A stretch of 64,000 nt of DNA from an uncultured Verrucomicrobiales bacterium (GTDB lineage Bacteria; Verrucomicrobiota; Verrucomicrobiia; Verrucomicrobiales; DEV007): assembly GCA_913058215.1 (NCBI GenBank), contig CAJXQE010000002.1:1-64000 (forward strand), in the 5' to 3' direction. The position numbers and the translations under genes were made by a program. This document shows, one piece after another, positions 17,781-27,306 of this stretch; position 1 is the first letter of the stretch; every line of letters starts with the position of its first letter. The notes beneath the pieces were generated by a model. It was not told where the DNA came from and did not search any database. It saw nothing but the letters and a program-made list of their open reading frames with translations.

Positions 17781-19010
17781 TTATTCACCAATGCAATACA
17801 AGTGCCCCTCGCTGCGGACGAATAATTGATTTTCGAAGACAGCCGGGGAGGCGAAGACGTTCTCTCCAGTTTCACTTTGGGCAATCACATCAAAGGTCGG
17901 GCCCGGTTTTACCACGGAGACAATTCCTGTGTCCGAGGTGAAATAGGCAAGGCCGTTGGCAGCAATGATCGAGGCGCTGTGTTTGCCGGGTAGTCGCTCT
18001 CGCCAGAGTCGATCCCCGGTTTTGGCAACGAAACAACTGGCGACTCCGTTGTCGGCGACGACGAGAAAGTAGTCACCAATTGCAACGGGGCTGGGAACAT
18101 AAGAAGCGCCGGCAGTGTCGCGCCATTCGATATGAGTGTCAGTGACGTTCCCTTTACCATCCGGACGAATTGCCATCATGTGCTTCTGAGGAAATCCACA
18201 GGTAAGGAAAAGGAGATTCAGCTTTTCATTATAAACCAGCGACGCCACAAACTGTTCTGTTGGGCCGTCGATTACCCAATGCTGCTCACCCGTGTCGGGG
18301 TCATAGCTGGCGACGGACAAGCTGCCTGAGAGAATCATTTGATTGCGTCCGTCGATTTTTCGAATGATAGGAGTGCAATAACTTCGTGTTTTGTTAGGGC
18401 GGTCTGTCTTCCAGATTTGTTCCCCTGTCTTTTGATCGAGGGCAACGATATAAGCATCGCCGTCGTGGTCTCCGTTGATAATTACTTTCTCGTTCCAGAG
18501 GACGGGGCAGGAACAGTAACCGTGCTTGCTGGAAAATACGCCTGGCTCGGTTTTCCAAAGTTGCTTCCCTTCGAAGTCGTAGGCTGCGGCGAACATGTTG
18601 TCCCCGTGTAGAAAACTGACATAGATCCGCTCGCCGTCGGTCGCAGGGGTGCTTGAGGCACGGCTGTTCAGTCGATGGATATCTTCAAATGGAGCTTCGA
18701 GAACGACTTTTGACCAGAGCTGCTTCCCACTTTTTCTGTCGAAGCAAAGAAGGGAGCGGGTGCTCGAATCTTCGTCGGCGGTTACAAGAAAAACCCGATC
18801 TCCCCAAATCACAGGGGATGCGTGTCCAATTCCCGGAACCTTGGTTTTCCAGACGGTATTCTTTTCGATATCAAACTTCACCGGAAGTTTTTCAGCGTTC
18901 GCGACTGTGCCGTCCCCTCGCGGGCCCCGCCATCCAGGCCAGTTTTCCGGGGCAGCGTTTCCTACTGTCACGGAAAAGATCAATGAAAACAGAGTGATAA
19001 ACTTCAGCAT
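17781..19010 (-). CDS. PQQ-type beta-propeller protein (BamB-like)
   Basis: A 409-aa exported protein with a Sec signal (MLKFITLFSLIFSVTVGNAA) and the opening signature NWPGWRGPRGDGT. Propeller blades are visible as CFDRKSGKQLWSK, AYDFEGKQLWKT, ALDQKTGEQIWKT, SYDPDTGEQHW and VAKTGDRLWRE. It is paralogous to the propeller gene at 4356. It is the first gene of a minus-strand run with the membrane protein and HEAT lipoprotein. Ligand unknown; scaffolding and quinoprotein-like roles are both possible. Confidence 0.9.
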   Translation of the reverse strand: MLKFITLFSLIFSVTVGNAAPENWPGWRGPRGDGTVANAEKLPVKFDIEKNTVWKTKVPGIGHASPVIWGDRVFLVTADEDSSTRSLLCFDRKSGKQLWSKVVLEAPFEDIHRLNSRASSTPATDGERIYVSFLHGDNMFAAAYDFEGKQLWKTEPGVFSSKHGYCSCPVLWNEKVIINGDHDGDAYIVALDQKTGEQIWKTDRPNKTRSYCTPIIRKIDGRNQMILSGSLSVASYDPDTGEQHWVIDGPTEQFVASLVYNEKLNLLFLTCGFPQKHMMAIRPDGKGNVTDTHIEWRDTAGASYVPSPVAIGDYFLVVADNGVASCFVAKTGDRLWRERLPGKHSASIIAANGLAYFTSDTGIVSVVKPGPTFDVIAQSETGENVFASPAVFENQLFVRSEGHLYCIGE

Positions 19011-19070
19011 TGGCGAAGATGGGAGGGATTTAGCGAATTCGCAAATGGCGGGGATAGGGAATCATCAAGA

Positions 19071-19087
19071 TTTGGGATTTGGGATTT
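19071..19087. repeat. Tandem TTTGGGA heptamers
   Basis: Two exact TTTGGGA units plus TTT lie 47 bases upstream of the SpeE-like gene at 19134, in the divergent region with the PQQ gene. A similar heptamer pair (TTTGTGA twice) lies at 56354-56367, 40 bases ahead of another plus-strand gene. Role unknown; promoter element or small slippage repeat. Confidence 0.45.
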
Positions 19088-19133
19088 CTGGAAACGGCCT
19101 CTATTGTGATGTTACCTTTCCACTCCCATCCAG

Positions 19134-19889
19134 ATGTCTCAGCCAATTCCCAGATTTGAAGAACTCGCTTTTCACGAAACGCCTCTAGGTGATTTGAGCC
19201 TCCGTCGTCGTACCATTCTTTCTCTCGATAATCAGGAGGTTTACGAAATTATCCTGGGCGACGCGTATTTGATGTCCAGCCTGTTCACCGAGGTGGAGAA
19301 GGCCCTGTCTAATCTCGGTCTTGCCAGCATTGCGGAGTCATTCCCCGAAGGCGAGAAACTCGATGTTGTTGTCGGCGGATTGGGACTTGGGTATACCGCT
19401 CGCGAGGCATTGCTTAGTGATAGGGTTGGTTCGCTCTTTGTTGTAGATTATCTCCAGCCGGTAATTGACTGGCACCGGGAAGGGCTGGTCCCTCTGGGAG
19501 AGGGCTTGAGCGCTGATTCACGTTGTCAGTTTGTTCACGGGGATTTCTTCAAACTTGCGCTAACTCCGCAGACACGCCCAACTTTCGATCCGAAGACAGC
19601 AGGTAAACGATTTCACGCGGTGCTCCTTGATATCGATCACTCTCCGGCGAACCTGCTGCACGAGAGGCACAACTCCTTCTACGAGGCGGACGGATTACAA
19701 AAGCTTGCGGCAAAATTGCACCCGGGCGGGGTCTTTGGCCTTTGGTCCGACGATCCTCCGGAAGAGACTTTCATGGCTGCTCTTGAAGAGGTCTTCGAGA
19801 GTTGCGAGTCACACGTCGTCTCTTTTTACAATCCGCTTCAGGATAAAGATTCGAAAAGCACCGTATACCTGGCCAAGGTGGCCGACTGA
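19134..19889 (+). CDS. Spermidine synthase-like methyltransferase-fold protein
   Basis: A 251-aa protein with the same fold as the gene at 13020: DVVVGGLGLGYTAREALL (about 81-98) as the nucleotide-binding strand and loop, SLFVVDYLQPVIDWHREG after it, and HAVLLDIDHSPANLLHE at the active-site position. An N-terminal beta part (LGDLSLRRRTILSLDNQEVYEIILGDAYLMSS) resembles the N-terminal strand domain of the family. The substrate is not evident and no polyamine pathway genes are near. It is divergent from the PQQ gene at 19010, with heptamer repeats between. Confidence 0.82.
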   Translation: MSQPIPRFEELAFHETPLGDLSLRRRTILSLDNQEVYEIILGDAYLMSSLFTEVEKALSNLGLASIAESFPEGEKLDVVVGGLGLGYTAREALLSDRVGSLFVVDYLQPVIDWHREGLVPLGEGLSADSRCQFVHGDFFKLALTPQTRPTFDPKTAGKRFHAVLLDIDHSPANLLHERHNSFYEADGLQKLAAKLHPGGVFGLWSDDPPEETFMAALEEVFESCESHVVSFYNPLQDKDSKSTVYLAKVAD

Positions 19890-19998
19890 GGAATCTCACT
19901 CTTTCTAAAACTGGTTGCTTGGCAATCAAGTGATCGGGATCGGATCAGGATGGAAATGTTCTTGTCCATTGAGGTCGCTGCGATAGGATCAAGGGGTT

Positions 19999-20409
19999 AT
20001 GAATATACCGCGTCTCATTATTTCCATTGTTGTTCTGTTTGTCTTCATCAGCGTTTTTGACTTTGTGGCTCACGGAGTCATTCTCGGAAGCGCCTACAAA
20101 GAAACTGCTGAGAGCTGGCGTCCCGAGGCCGACATGATGGCCCGATTGCCTTTGCAATACGCCTGCTATCTCATCATCATGATCGGTTTCGCCACCGTCT
20201 GGGCGCTGGGATTTCCGGATAAAGGTGCCAAGTGTGGCGCCATCTACGGTTTTCTTCTCGGTCTCGTCGGAACCGCCGGGTCAATTCTCATGTTCGTATT
20301 CATCGCTATCCCCGACCGGTTTATGATGCCCTGGATAGTATCGGGAATGCTGGGCAGTATTTTATCCGGAGTTTTGCTTGCGCTTGTATACAAGCCGAAA
20401 GCCTCGTAG
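19999..20409 (+). CDS. Small integral membrane protein, 136 aa
   Basis: A 136-aa protein with about four transmembrane helices (LIISIVVLFVFISVFDFVAH, YACYLIIMIGFATVWALGF, GAIYGFLLGLVGTAGSILMF, GMLGSILSGVLLALVY). A hydrophilic loop (YKETAESWRPEADMMAR) follows helix one. Similar four-helix proteins are usually annotated only as hypothetical. It ends 40 bases from the convergent TPR gene. Confidence 0.8.
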   Translation: MNIPRLIISIVVLFVFISVFDFVAHGVILGSAYKETAESWRPEADMMARLPLQYACYLIIMIGFATVWALGFPDKGAKCGAIYGFLLGLVGTAGSILMFVFIAIPDRFMMPWIVSGMLGSILSGVLLALVYKPKAS

Positions 20410-20448
20410 TCAGAAAACTGCCCCGACCTGGAAACTAAGACGGCTCGC

Positions 20449-23400
20449 CTAATTTACCGCGACCGGTTTTCCGTCAAGTCGATCACGAATCCATGCCGAC
20501 AGAAAATGGAGCGGGTTCATTCCCCAACTGTTTTCGTCAGCGGCCTCAACATATTGCTTGAGAAAGTCAGTGGCTTGCGGTGACTTCCTGACGGCTTCGA
20601 AAATCGCAACTCGGTCGTCGCGGTCAGCAAGCTTGGCAAAGACATTGGACAGTCTCCGCAGAGAATCATTGTGGAGATCGACGAAGTCGGGGTTGTCTAG
20701 AATTTTCAGGGAATGGTCAATGCATTCACTCCAGTTTTTCGCGCGAAACGCGATTGCCGCTCGAAAGTCGTGAACTTCGCCGACGTACTTCGGATCTTTG
20801 ACGTCTGACAAATAAGCATCGATCGCATCCTCTACCGGTTTCGGATCCCACGGAAGCTGATTGGGTAGTTCTCGGCGAATGTAGTCGGAAGCAATAAACG
20901 GATTCTCCGGAAAGGGGGCAGCCGAGCTGTAGAGAAGTGGTCGCCTTGCACGGTAGGCGGCTCTCATGTGGAGCAGGTGTATCGCCTCTCTTTTCAGGCT
21001 GGTCGGGTATTGCTTCAGAAAGTTCTCTGCGCCTTTTTCAACCTCTGCCCAGTCGCGTGTCTCAACGGTAGATTCACCGGGAGCATGGGGTTCCGCCCGG
21101 GCAGGTGTATCGAGACGAAATCCGGTATTTGCCAGAATGAAAAGCCGGAGGCATTCCAGTCTATCGGCGACGGGTTTCATTTCAGGGGCTGCAAGGGCTG
21201 CTCGAATCTCCTGGTCGACAAAAGCATCCACTCTGGGACCTCCGGTACTCCGAATCACCGGACTGACTGGCTGAAGCTTGACCCGGTTGTGCCAGGCCAT
21301 CACATTGATGGCCGAACGCCTGACTTCAAAGTAACGGATTCTCACCTCAGCCGGTGGTGGATCTTTTACCGAAACCATTTCGGCGAGATCCTCGATCGCA
21401 TAGTGAATGCATGCGTTGTTCCAATGCGTGTAGATAACACGGGATCGCTGCCGGAGGTGTTTCATATGAAAAGCCAGCTCAAAGGCATTTCCTCCCGCAT
21501 CAATGGCGTAGAGCTCATCCAGCAGTTTTTGATATCCTCCATTGTTCTCACGCGGATCTGACTTGCGATTCTGAGGGGATTCTAAAAGAGATTCATAGAG
21601 AAATTCCCGGTGGCGAATGTAGTCCTGACTGAAACCGTAGAGGTAATTGGTCCATCCTGTTGACTCCTGGTCAAAAGGATCACTTGTCGCGGGGTCTACT
21701 TCAGGTTTCTGTTCACCGTTAATGTTATCGACCTTCGGCTTTCTGAAGAAGGGGCGAGCCGCCGCCACAGCTTCAGGACTTCCGGGGCAATCGGTTTGAA
21801 GTTTGGAATAGAAATGTATGGCCCGGGCGTTCCAGTCGTTCTCCGCAGCGAACTTACGTGCAAAAGGGGTTGCCATGGCGACCAAAGGTAAGGCCTCCAG
21901 AATTTCGGCAAGTGCGGTAGCTTGTGTTTGAGATCCGGGTTCCGCGAGTTCGGCGGCCCTTTCCCACGCGTCGATGGCATTTGTCAATTCGTCCATCTGA
22001 AGGACCCGGTCGGCTGCGCCTTCAGAGAATCCAATGGCGATAGCGTTTTCGATTCTCAGTTCCTCGGCCGCGCTGCTGTGATCATCTTCAAAAATTCTCT
22101 GACGGTCAAGTTGCAGGGCGGGGGAGGTGAGGCGACCTCTTGCTTCGCGCCACGCGTTTCCGAGATTCAGAAAGGTCACGGCCGACGGGTTTTTGTTCGC
22201 GGCCGATGAATAACTTGCGACTTCTTTTGCCAAAATTGCTTCATCGCGACCTGCGAAATTCATAGCAATGTCAGGGTGGCCTTCCGAGAGCGCCCGGCCG
22301 AGAATAATGATCCGGATTTTTTTCCAAGCCTCGGGAGTCAGGGCGGATTCCATTTGCTGGAGCTCGGACAGTTCAGGAACAGGGGCAAATTGAAGCAGGG
22401 CATCGAGATACTGATTTACCTGGTCCTCTTCAGCCACCGTCAAACTTGGACTCAATGCGCTCGCCGCCCGGGGCAGGTTGCTGTAACTGTTAGGATAGAG
22501 CTGGCTCTCGTAATAGGACGGCGTGTAAACTGCTCCGTCAACATGCTGCAGTTCATGTTTGTTGGAGAGTTGCAGCAGGCTGGCGACAGCGTCACCGCCT
22601 CTTCCAGCATCCTGATACGCGGTGGCCAGCCGGAACGAGGCTCCTTCCCGGAGCGGGCTGTTCGGGAAGTCAGCCAGAAAATTCCGGTAGGCTGAAACCG
22701 CCTTCTCAGCGTCGCCTGAACGTTGCAGAATCACTGCGTGAACGAAGGAAAGGTCATCTGAGTTCGGAAGCTCATCGCTGTAGTTGTGGACGAAGGCGAG
22801 GGCCTTTTTCTGATCTCCGGCATTGCTGGCTGCGTGTGCCTGAATGGCCGCAAACCAGGCCGTGAGTCCGCGATCGTCCCAAACTTTCTTGTTCTTTTCG
22901 ACGGCGCTTGCTAATCGTGGCAGCCAGTGCTTTCTCCATTTCTCAACGACTTCCGGGTGGTCGTAAAATCCATTGTAGATATTCGCTTCCGGGGCATATA
23001 GGATCCAGTAGACCGTCCCCATCGCAATTTCAGGACGAGATGCGATATCTTCGATCGGTCCTTCATCCGGTTTAGATAGCACGACGGCCATGACCCGTTC
23101 CACCATCCGTGATGCGCTGCGTGTGATCTCAGGATGATCCGGAACGTCCAGCTGTTTGACATACCAGGACATCGCCTTCGCATAATTCTCGCGTCGCACT
23201 TCGATCCCTCCGAGCCAACCGTAGACATCACCCACAAAACGACCCTCTGGATATTTTTTCAGATACTCTTGGAACGCATTCGTGGCGGTAGTCAGCTTTG
23301 CGGGATCGGGAGGATCTCCCCACCCTTTTCGCGAATCATCGAGCGCAGCCCGGCCCTTCATGAAGAGAGCTGTTTCTGCTCTGGGGTGATTCGGGTAGAG

Positions 23401-23991
23401 TTCGATCACCTGGGAGAATTTTGTAAATCCGCACTGAGCCCGACGGTTATTACTGAGGAATTGGCTGGCCCCTAGCAAGTAGTGAAAGTGCGCAAGGATT
23501 CGGCTGTTTCTCGTGGTGATCTGCTTATTAATCGCAGTCAGCTGTTCCTTTTTCAGATTTCCCACAACGGGCCCCAGGGCGATTCTCCAGTCACAATAAA
23601 AAATGGCGGCGTTCGCGGGTGTCTCGGTGTCGGAAAGGCAATCACGGATATCATGAAGCATATTTACCCAGCCGTTATGGATCTTTCCGCTCAGGCGGAT
23701 TTCTGCGAGGAGCTCATCGCACTTCGCTATTCCCTCCTCCCGTGAGACTTCCTTTGCCATCTTGGTGATGCGCGGAATTCGCCATTCCATTTGAGATTCT
23801 TCGAGGAAAACCTCCTCGTCTTTCTTCACGGCATTCTGGTTAGTCTCCTCCATCAACTCAGCCAGCGACTTTGCCGGTAGGCGTTTCACGAAGTGACTCA
23901 ATCCTTTGGGTGGTGATGCCCAGTAGCCGGAGGCAAACACAAGGTTGGCGGACAAAGTCAGAATCAGCAGGGTGTTGGAGATTTTTTTCAT
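20449..23991 (-). CDS. Large exported TPR-like protein, 1180 aa
   Basis: A Sec signal (MKKISNTLLILTLSANLVFASG) precedes a long helical solenoid with TPR-type units. Clear examples are VIELYPNHPRAETALFMKGRAALDD, LKKYPEGRFVGDVYGWLGGIEVRRENYAKAMSW and SFRLATAYQDAGRGGDAVASLLQL, much like BamD/YbgF-type tolerance for envelope partners. The ATG overlaps the stop of the upstream DUF3142 gene by four bases (ATGA), so the pair is translationally coupled. A role as a large periplasmic scaffold is inferred; no enzyme motif was found. Confidence 0.85.
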   Translation of the reverse strand: MKKISNTLLILTLSANLVFASGYWASPPKGLSHFVKRLPAKSLAELMEETNQNAVKKDEEVFLEESQMEWRIPRITKMAKEVSREEGIAKCDELLAEIRLSGKIHNGWVNMLHDIRDCLSDTETPANAAIFYCDWRIALGPVVGNLKKEQLTAINKQITTRNSRILAHFHYLLGASQFLSNNRRAQCGFTKFSQVIELYPNHPRAETALFMKGRAALDDSRKGWGDPPDPAKLTTATNAFQEYLKKYPEGRFVGDVYGWLGGIEVRRENYAKAMSWYVKQLDVPDHPEITRSASRMVERVMAVVLSKPDEGPIEDIASRPEIAMGTVYWILYAPEANIYNGFYDHPEVVEKWRKHWLPRLASAVEKNKKVWDDRGLTAWFAAIQAHAASNAGDQKKALAFVHNYSDELPNSDDLSFVHAVILQRSGDAEKAVSAYRNFLADFPNSPLREGASFRLATAYQDAGRGGDAVASLLQLSNKHELQHVDGAVYTPSYYESQLYPNSYSNLPRAASALSPSLTVAEEDQVNQYLDALLQFAPVPELSELQQMESALTPEAWKKIRIIILGRALSEGHPDIAMNFAGRDEAILAKEVASYSSAANKNPSAVTFLNLGNAWREARGRLTSPALQLDRQRIFEDDHSSAAEELRIENAIAIGFSEGAADRVLQMDELTNAIDAWERAAELAEPGSQTQATALAEILEALPLVAMATPFARKFAAENDWNARAIHFYSKLQTDCPGSPEAVAAARPFFRKPKVDNINGEQKPEVDPATSDPFDQESTGWTNYLYGFSQDYIRHREFLYESLLESPQNRKSDPRENNGGYQKLLDELYAIDAGGNAFELAFHMKHLRQRSRVIYTHWNNACIHYAIEDLAEMVSVKDPPPAEVRIRYFEVRRSAINVMAWHNRVKLQPVSPVIRSTGGPRVDAFVDQEIRAALAAPEMKPVADRLECLRLFILANTGFRLDTPARAEPHAPGESTVETRDWAEVEKGAENFLKQYPTSLKREAIHLLHMRAAYRARRPLLYSSAAPFPENPFIASDYIRRELPNQLPWDPKPVEDAIDAYLSDVKDPKYVGEVHDFRAAIAFRAKNWSECIDHSLKILDNPDFVDLHNDSLRRLSNVFAKLADRDDRVAIFEAVRKSPQATDFLKQYVEAADENSWGMNPLHFLSAWIRDRLDGKPVAVN

Positions 23992-25376
23992 GGGACGATC
24001 TCGAGCTTGTGCCTCTGACCATGGTCGAGGCTGTAATTAATTTGCAGTGAATTGGGCGGTTCGCGAATAAGAAATAGTCCGGATGCGAGAGATTCACCGG
24101 CGTGAAGATGATGAAAATAGAGGCTCACCTCAGTTGCGGCAAACGCCGGGACCGGTTTTTCGTTTCTGACAAATACAGCCTTGGAAAACTCGCCCGGTTC
24201 AAGTTCGCGCAGGAACGGTCGGTCGGATGAGATAATTACTTTGTGGAGTTCTCCCGGATTGAGGGGGATATCAACAGGTCCCGGATTTGAAAGGTGAAGG
24301 CGATTTTCTCGGATCTCCGCTTTTCCCTTGAAGCCATATTCATGAAAATTTCCGGCTAGCTCCGGGACGCTCCATCCATTTGATGCGAGACCTTCGCGGG
24401 GCAGTTGATACCAGACGATGCTTTCAGCCGAGGATTGTTCGCCTGCTTCGAGAGATTGTGCGAGAGCTTCCCTGTCGCACTGACGAAAGCAGAGCCAGTC
24501 ATCTTTTTGCAAGCTGACGGTTCCAATTCGGGTAGGGCTTGTTACCTGGAATATGAAAGTGCCGATTCGACCATTGCTATCGAAGCGGATCGCTGGATTT
24601 TCCATCAACTCCTCTTTCGTCCACGAGCGGATGTGCCCCTGCGGCTTGCCGTTTCGGAAGATCGAGAGGCGCCTAAAATTCGGAAGCCCCAGATGCCAGG
24701 GGATCGAGACTCCAGCTTCCCATTTTCTAAGCTGAGCGGAAAAAGTGCTGAATTCGATCAAGGGGAGTGCGTTTGAAGGACGGTTGCCCGATTGCGGAGT
24801 TTCGGGAAGAGCATCGTAAAACATGGGGTAGATCGAATCGACGGCCTCTTCGAGTTCAGCAAAGTCGCTGGAGTCAGTCCAACTGAGGAGGGCTGTGCAG
24901 CTCAAATCGATCTCGCCGTATGCCTGCCGAAATTCTGTAAGAAGCTTTGCATAGCGGGGAAGAAGTCGGGTAGGGCAGTCGAAGTCAAATTGGATGGATC
25001 CTGTTGCTCCGGCGGCTTTGACCCGGGACGCCAGCTCGACCGGATCGACTTCTGAAGGATCCTGAATGCTCGAATCGAGGCGAACAACCGGATGAAACTC
25101 GATCTTATCAGTGCTCTCTGGAAGCGGCCACTGGCCTATCACGGCAAGCTTGCCATCTTCCAATTTCAGTTCGCCTATCTGCCAGAAGATCGTTTGAATT
25201 CCTGCTTCGATTAGCTGGGTTTGCTCTTCTTTCTGGAAAGGGGTAGACCGATTCCATACCCAGGCCGCTCTCGGTAAACTGGTCGTCTTCCCGGTTTCCG
25301 AAACAGCGGTTTCCTCACATCCCGTCAAAGTAAGAAGTGTAAAGCAGGCAACTGCGGTTCGGAAAAGCATCCCCAC
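23988..25376 (-). CDS. DUF3142 lipoprotein
   Basis: A 462-aa lipoprotein (signal MGMLFRTAVACFTLLTLTGC, Cys20). The region from AAWVWNRSTP through TGSIQFDFDCPTRLLPRYAKLL and SIYPMFYDALPE matches my memory of DUF3142, which looks like a TIM-barrel glycosidase relative with unknown substrate. The C-terminal third is beta-rich (NPGELHKVIISSDRPFLRELEPGEF). It is the first gene of a coupled pair with the 1180-aa TPR protein and diverges from the GH2-like gene, with a perfect 14-base palindrome between the two starts. Confidence 0.72.
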   Translation of the reverse strand: MGMLFRTAVACFTLLTLTGCEETAVSETGKTTSLPRAAWVWNRSTPFQKEEQTQLIEAGIQTIFWQIGELKLEDGKLAVIGQWPLPESTDKIEFHPVVRLDSSIQDPSEVDPVELASRVKAAGATGSIQFDFDCPTRLLPRYAKLLTEFRQAYGEIDLSCTALLSWTDSSDFAELEEAVDSIYPMFYDALPETPQSGNRPSNALPLIEFSTFSAQLRKWEAGVSIPWHLGLPNFRRLSIFRNGKPQGHIRSWTKEELMENPAIRFDSNGRIGTFIFQVTSPTRIGTVSLQKDDWLCFRQCDREALAQSLEAGEQSSAESIVWYQLPREGLASNGWSVPELAGNFHEYGFKGKAEIRENRLHLSNPGPVDIPLNPGELHKVIISSDRPFLRELEPGEFSKAVFVRNEKPVPAFAATEVSLYFHHLHAGESLASGLFLIREPPNSLQINYSLDHGQRHKLEIVP

Positions 25377-25401
25377 AAAATGACACCTTGCGGGAAGTCG
25401 T

Positions 25402-25415
25402 GCAATCGCGATTGC
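25402..25415. promoter_or_regulatory. Perfect 14-base palindrome in divergent promoter region
   Basis: GCAATCGCGATTGC is a perfect palindrome located 26 bases before the DUF3142 start (minus) and 48 bases before the GH2-like start (plus). It contains CAATC-N2-GATTG, the same dyad as at 5697-5708. The position suits an operator controlling both genes. Confidence 0.5.
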
Positions 25416-25462
25416 TTGCGCTGCGATGAAGGGTGTGGTTTGATCGGTCTCTTCAGATTGCT

Positions 25463-27295
25463 ATGAGTCGAATTCCATTCCTTTTCCTAATCTTCGTGTT
25501 TCAATTTGCAGTCGTGGCTCAGGATGGCCCAACAGGGTCAGATCGATCATCCCACTCTGCTGAATCGATGGGACTGGTAAAGGTGGAGAAGTCCGGATCC
25601 GATGACTTTAAGCTTCTGGTTTCCGGAGAAGAATTCGTGGTGAAGGGAACCGGCGGAGATGGACCCAAAGAATTGTTGGCGAAGTATGGTGGAAATTCAT
25701 TCCGGACCTGGGCGATTGATGAAGATACGGGAGCACTTCTGGATGAAGCGGAAGAGCTTGGTCTGAAGGTGACACTCGGATTTTGGTTGGGGCACGAGCG
25801 CCATGGCTTTTCCTATGAAGATTACGCTCAGGTGGATGATCAAATCGAACACTTCAGGGATGCTGTGAAGAAATACAAATCTCATCCGGCCCTTCTGATG
25901 TGGGCTGTTGGAAATGAGATGGAAGGCTACGCCGACGGAGGCAATCCGGCCATCTGGATGCATATCGAACATCTCGCGCGTATGGCCAAAGACCTGGATC
26001 CGGATCATCCGGTGATGACGGTCACAGCCGAAATCGGTGGCCGCCGGGTGGAATCGATCAATCGTTATTGTCCCAGCATCGATATTCACGGGATCAACAG
26101 TTACGGCGGCGTCGTTTCTTTGCCGAGTCGCTATCGTGAAGCTGGTGGAGTGAAGCCTTATATTGTGACCGAGTTCGGTCCGTCCGGTACCTGGGAGTTA
26201 CCCCCGGGGAAATGGGGCATGCCTGATGAACCTACCAGTACTGAAAAAGGACAATCTTATCGAGCCGCCTATGAAGCCGTTCATAAGGACTCTCTCTGTC
26301 TGGGAAGTTATGCCTTTACCTGGGGCGCGAAGCAGGAGGCCTCAGCCACCTGGTTTGGAATGCTTTTACCGAGTGGTGAGAAACTGGCGGCTGTCGACGA
26401 ACTGACTGAACTGTGGTCGGGAAAGTCTCCGGAAAACCGGTGTCCGATTATTTCTGAGTTGGAGTTTTCCACTGCGAACGAATTGCTGGAAGCCGGCGCA
26501 GAGGTAAGCGTCACATTGAAGTGTTCAGATCCGGAAGGGGATGAAATGAAGGTGAAGTGGGAGTTGACCGAGGATTGGAAAGAAGTCGCCGAAGGCGGAG
26601 ATTTTCGTCCCTCTCCTCCGAAATTCCCAGAGGCGGTGATTCGATCAGGAAATGAGGGCGCCACTTTCCGAATGCCGGACAACGGAGGCACCTACCGGAT
26701 CTATGCTTATGTTTACGACGGCGCCGGAGGTGCCGCGACGGGAAGCCTTTCTTTAAAAGTGAAAGGGGACTACAAAGCCGGACCGTCATCGAAGATTAAA
26801 ATGCCTTTGACGATTGCCGGAGGCGATCCCAGAGATACACAGCCTTACGCCGCGAGCGGGTGGATGGGGGATACGGATAAGATGAAGCTTACCCTGGACT
26901 CCCGAGAGAACCCGAAGGTGGGAGAACATTGTGTGAAAATCGAATTTACCGAGCCTGCAGGATGGGGAGGAATCGTTTGGCAGAGTCCTGCTGGTGATTG
27001 GGGGGATCAACCGGGAGGCTTTGATCTGGCGGGGGCGAAGAAGTTGAGCTTCTGGGCGAGAGGACAGGAAGGCGGCGAATCGGCAAAGTTTGGTTTTGGG
27101 ATCATTGAAGAGGACAAGACCTACTTTGATACGGCGAGGGTGGTATCAGAAATTTCCCTGACCTCTGAATGGAAGAAGTATGAGTTGCCGCTCGAAGGAA
27201 AAGATCTCTCAAGGATTAAATCCGGATTCTACGTAGTGACCGAGTCGAAGGGGCTTCCCTTTGAATTCTATGTCGATGAAGTAGTGGTTGAGTGA
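25463..27295 (+). CDS. Secreted GH2/GH5-like TIM-barrel glycoside hydrolase with C-terminal binding domain
   Basis: A 610-aa exported enzyme. The start at 25463 gives signal MSRIPFLFLIFVFQFAVVAQ. The TIM barrel (about 60-310) begins with VKGTGGDGPKELLAKYGGNSFRTWAI and carries the retaining-glycosidase pair: acid/base Glu152 in AVGNEMEG and nucleophile Glu237 in YIVTEFGPSGTW. An Ig-like domain (about 330-445, with SDPEGDEMKVKWEL) and a C-terminal jelly-roll binding domain (about 465-610, KKLSFWARGQEGG) follow. Clan GH-A membership is solid; the exact family and substrate are not. It diverges from the DUF3142-TPR pair. Confidence 0.85.
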   Translation: MSRIPFLFLIFVFQFAVVAQDGPTGSDRSSHSAESMGLVKVEKSGSDDFKLLVSGEEFVVKGTGGDGPKELLAKYGGNSFRTWAIDEDTGALLDEAEELGLKVTLGFWLGHERHGFSYEDYAQVDDQIEHFRDAVKKYKSHPALLMWAVGNEMEGYADGGNPAIWMHIEHLARMAKDLDPDHPVMTVTAEIGGRRVESINRYCPSIDIHGINSYGGVVSLPSRYREAGGVKPYIVTEFGPSGTWELPPGKWGMPDEPTSTEKGQSYRAAYEAVHKDSLCLGSYAFTWGAKQEASATWFGMLLPSGEKLAAVDELTELWSGKSPENRCPIISELEFSTANELLEAGAEVSVTLKCSDPEGDEMKVKWELTEDWKEVAEGGDFRPSPPKFPEAVIRSGNEGATFRMPDNGGTYRIYAYVYDGAGGAATGSLSLKVKGDYKAGPSSKIKMPLTIAGGDPRDTQPYAASGWMGDTDKMKLTLDSRENPKVGEHCVKIEFTEPAGWGGIVWQSPAGDWGDQPGGFDLAGAKKLSFWARGQEGGESAKFGFGIIEEDKTYFDTARVVSEISLTSEWKKYELPLEGKDLSRIKSGFYVVTESKGLPFEFYVDEVVVE

Positions 27296-27306
27296 TTGAC
27301 CAAATT

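Noticed and set aside
20968-21561. 197-aa plus-strand open frame
   Set aside because: Antisense to the 1180-aa TPR-like protein, no start signals or domain.
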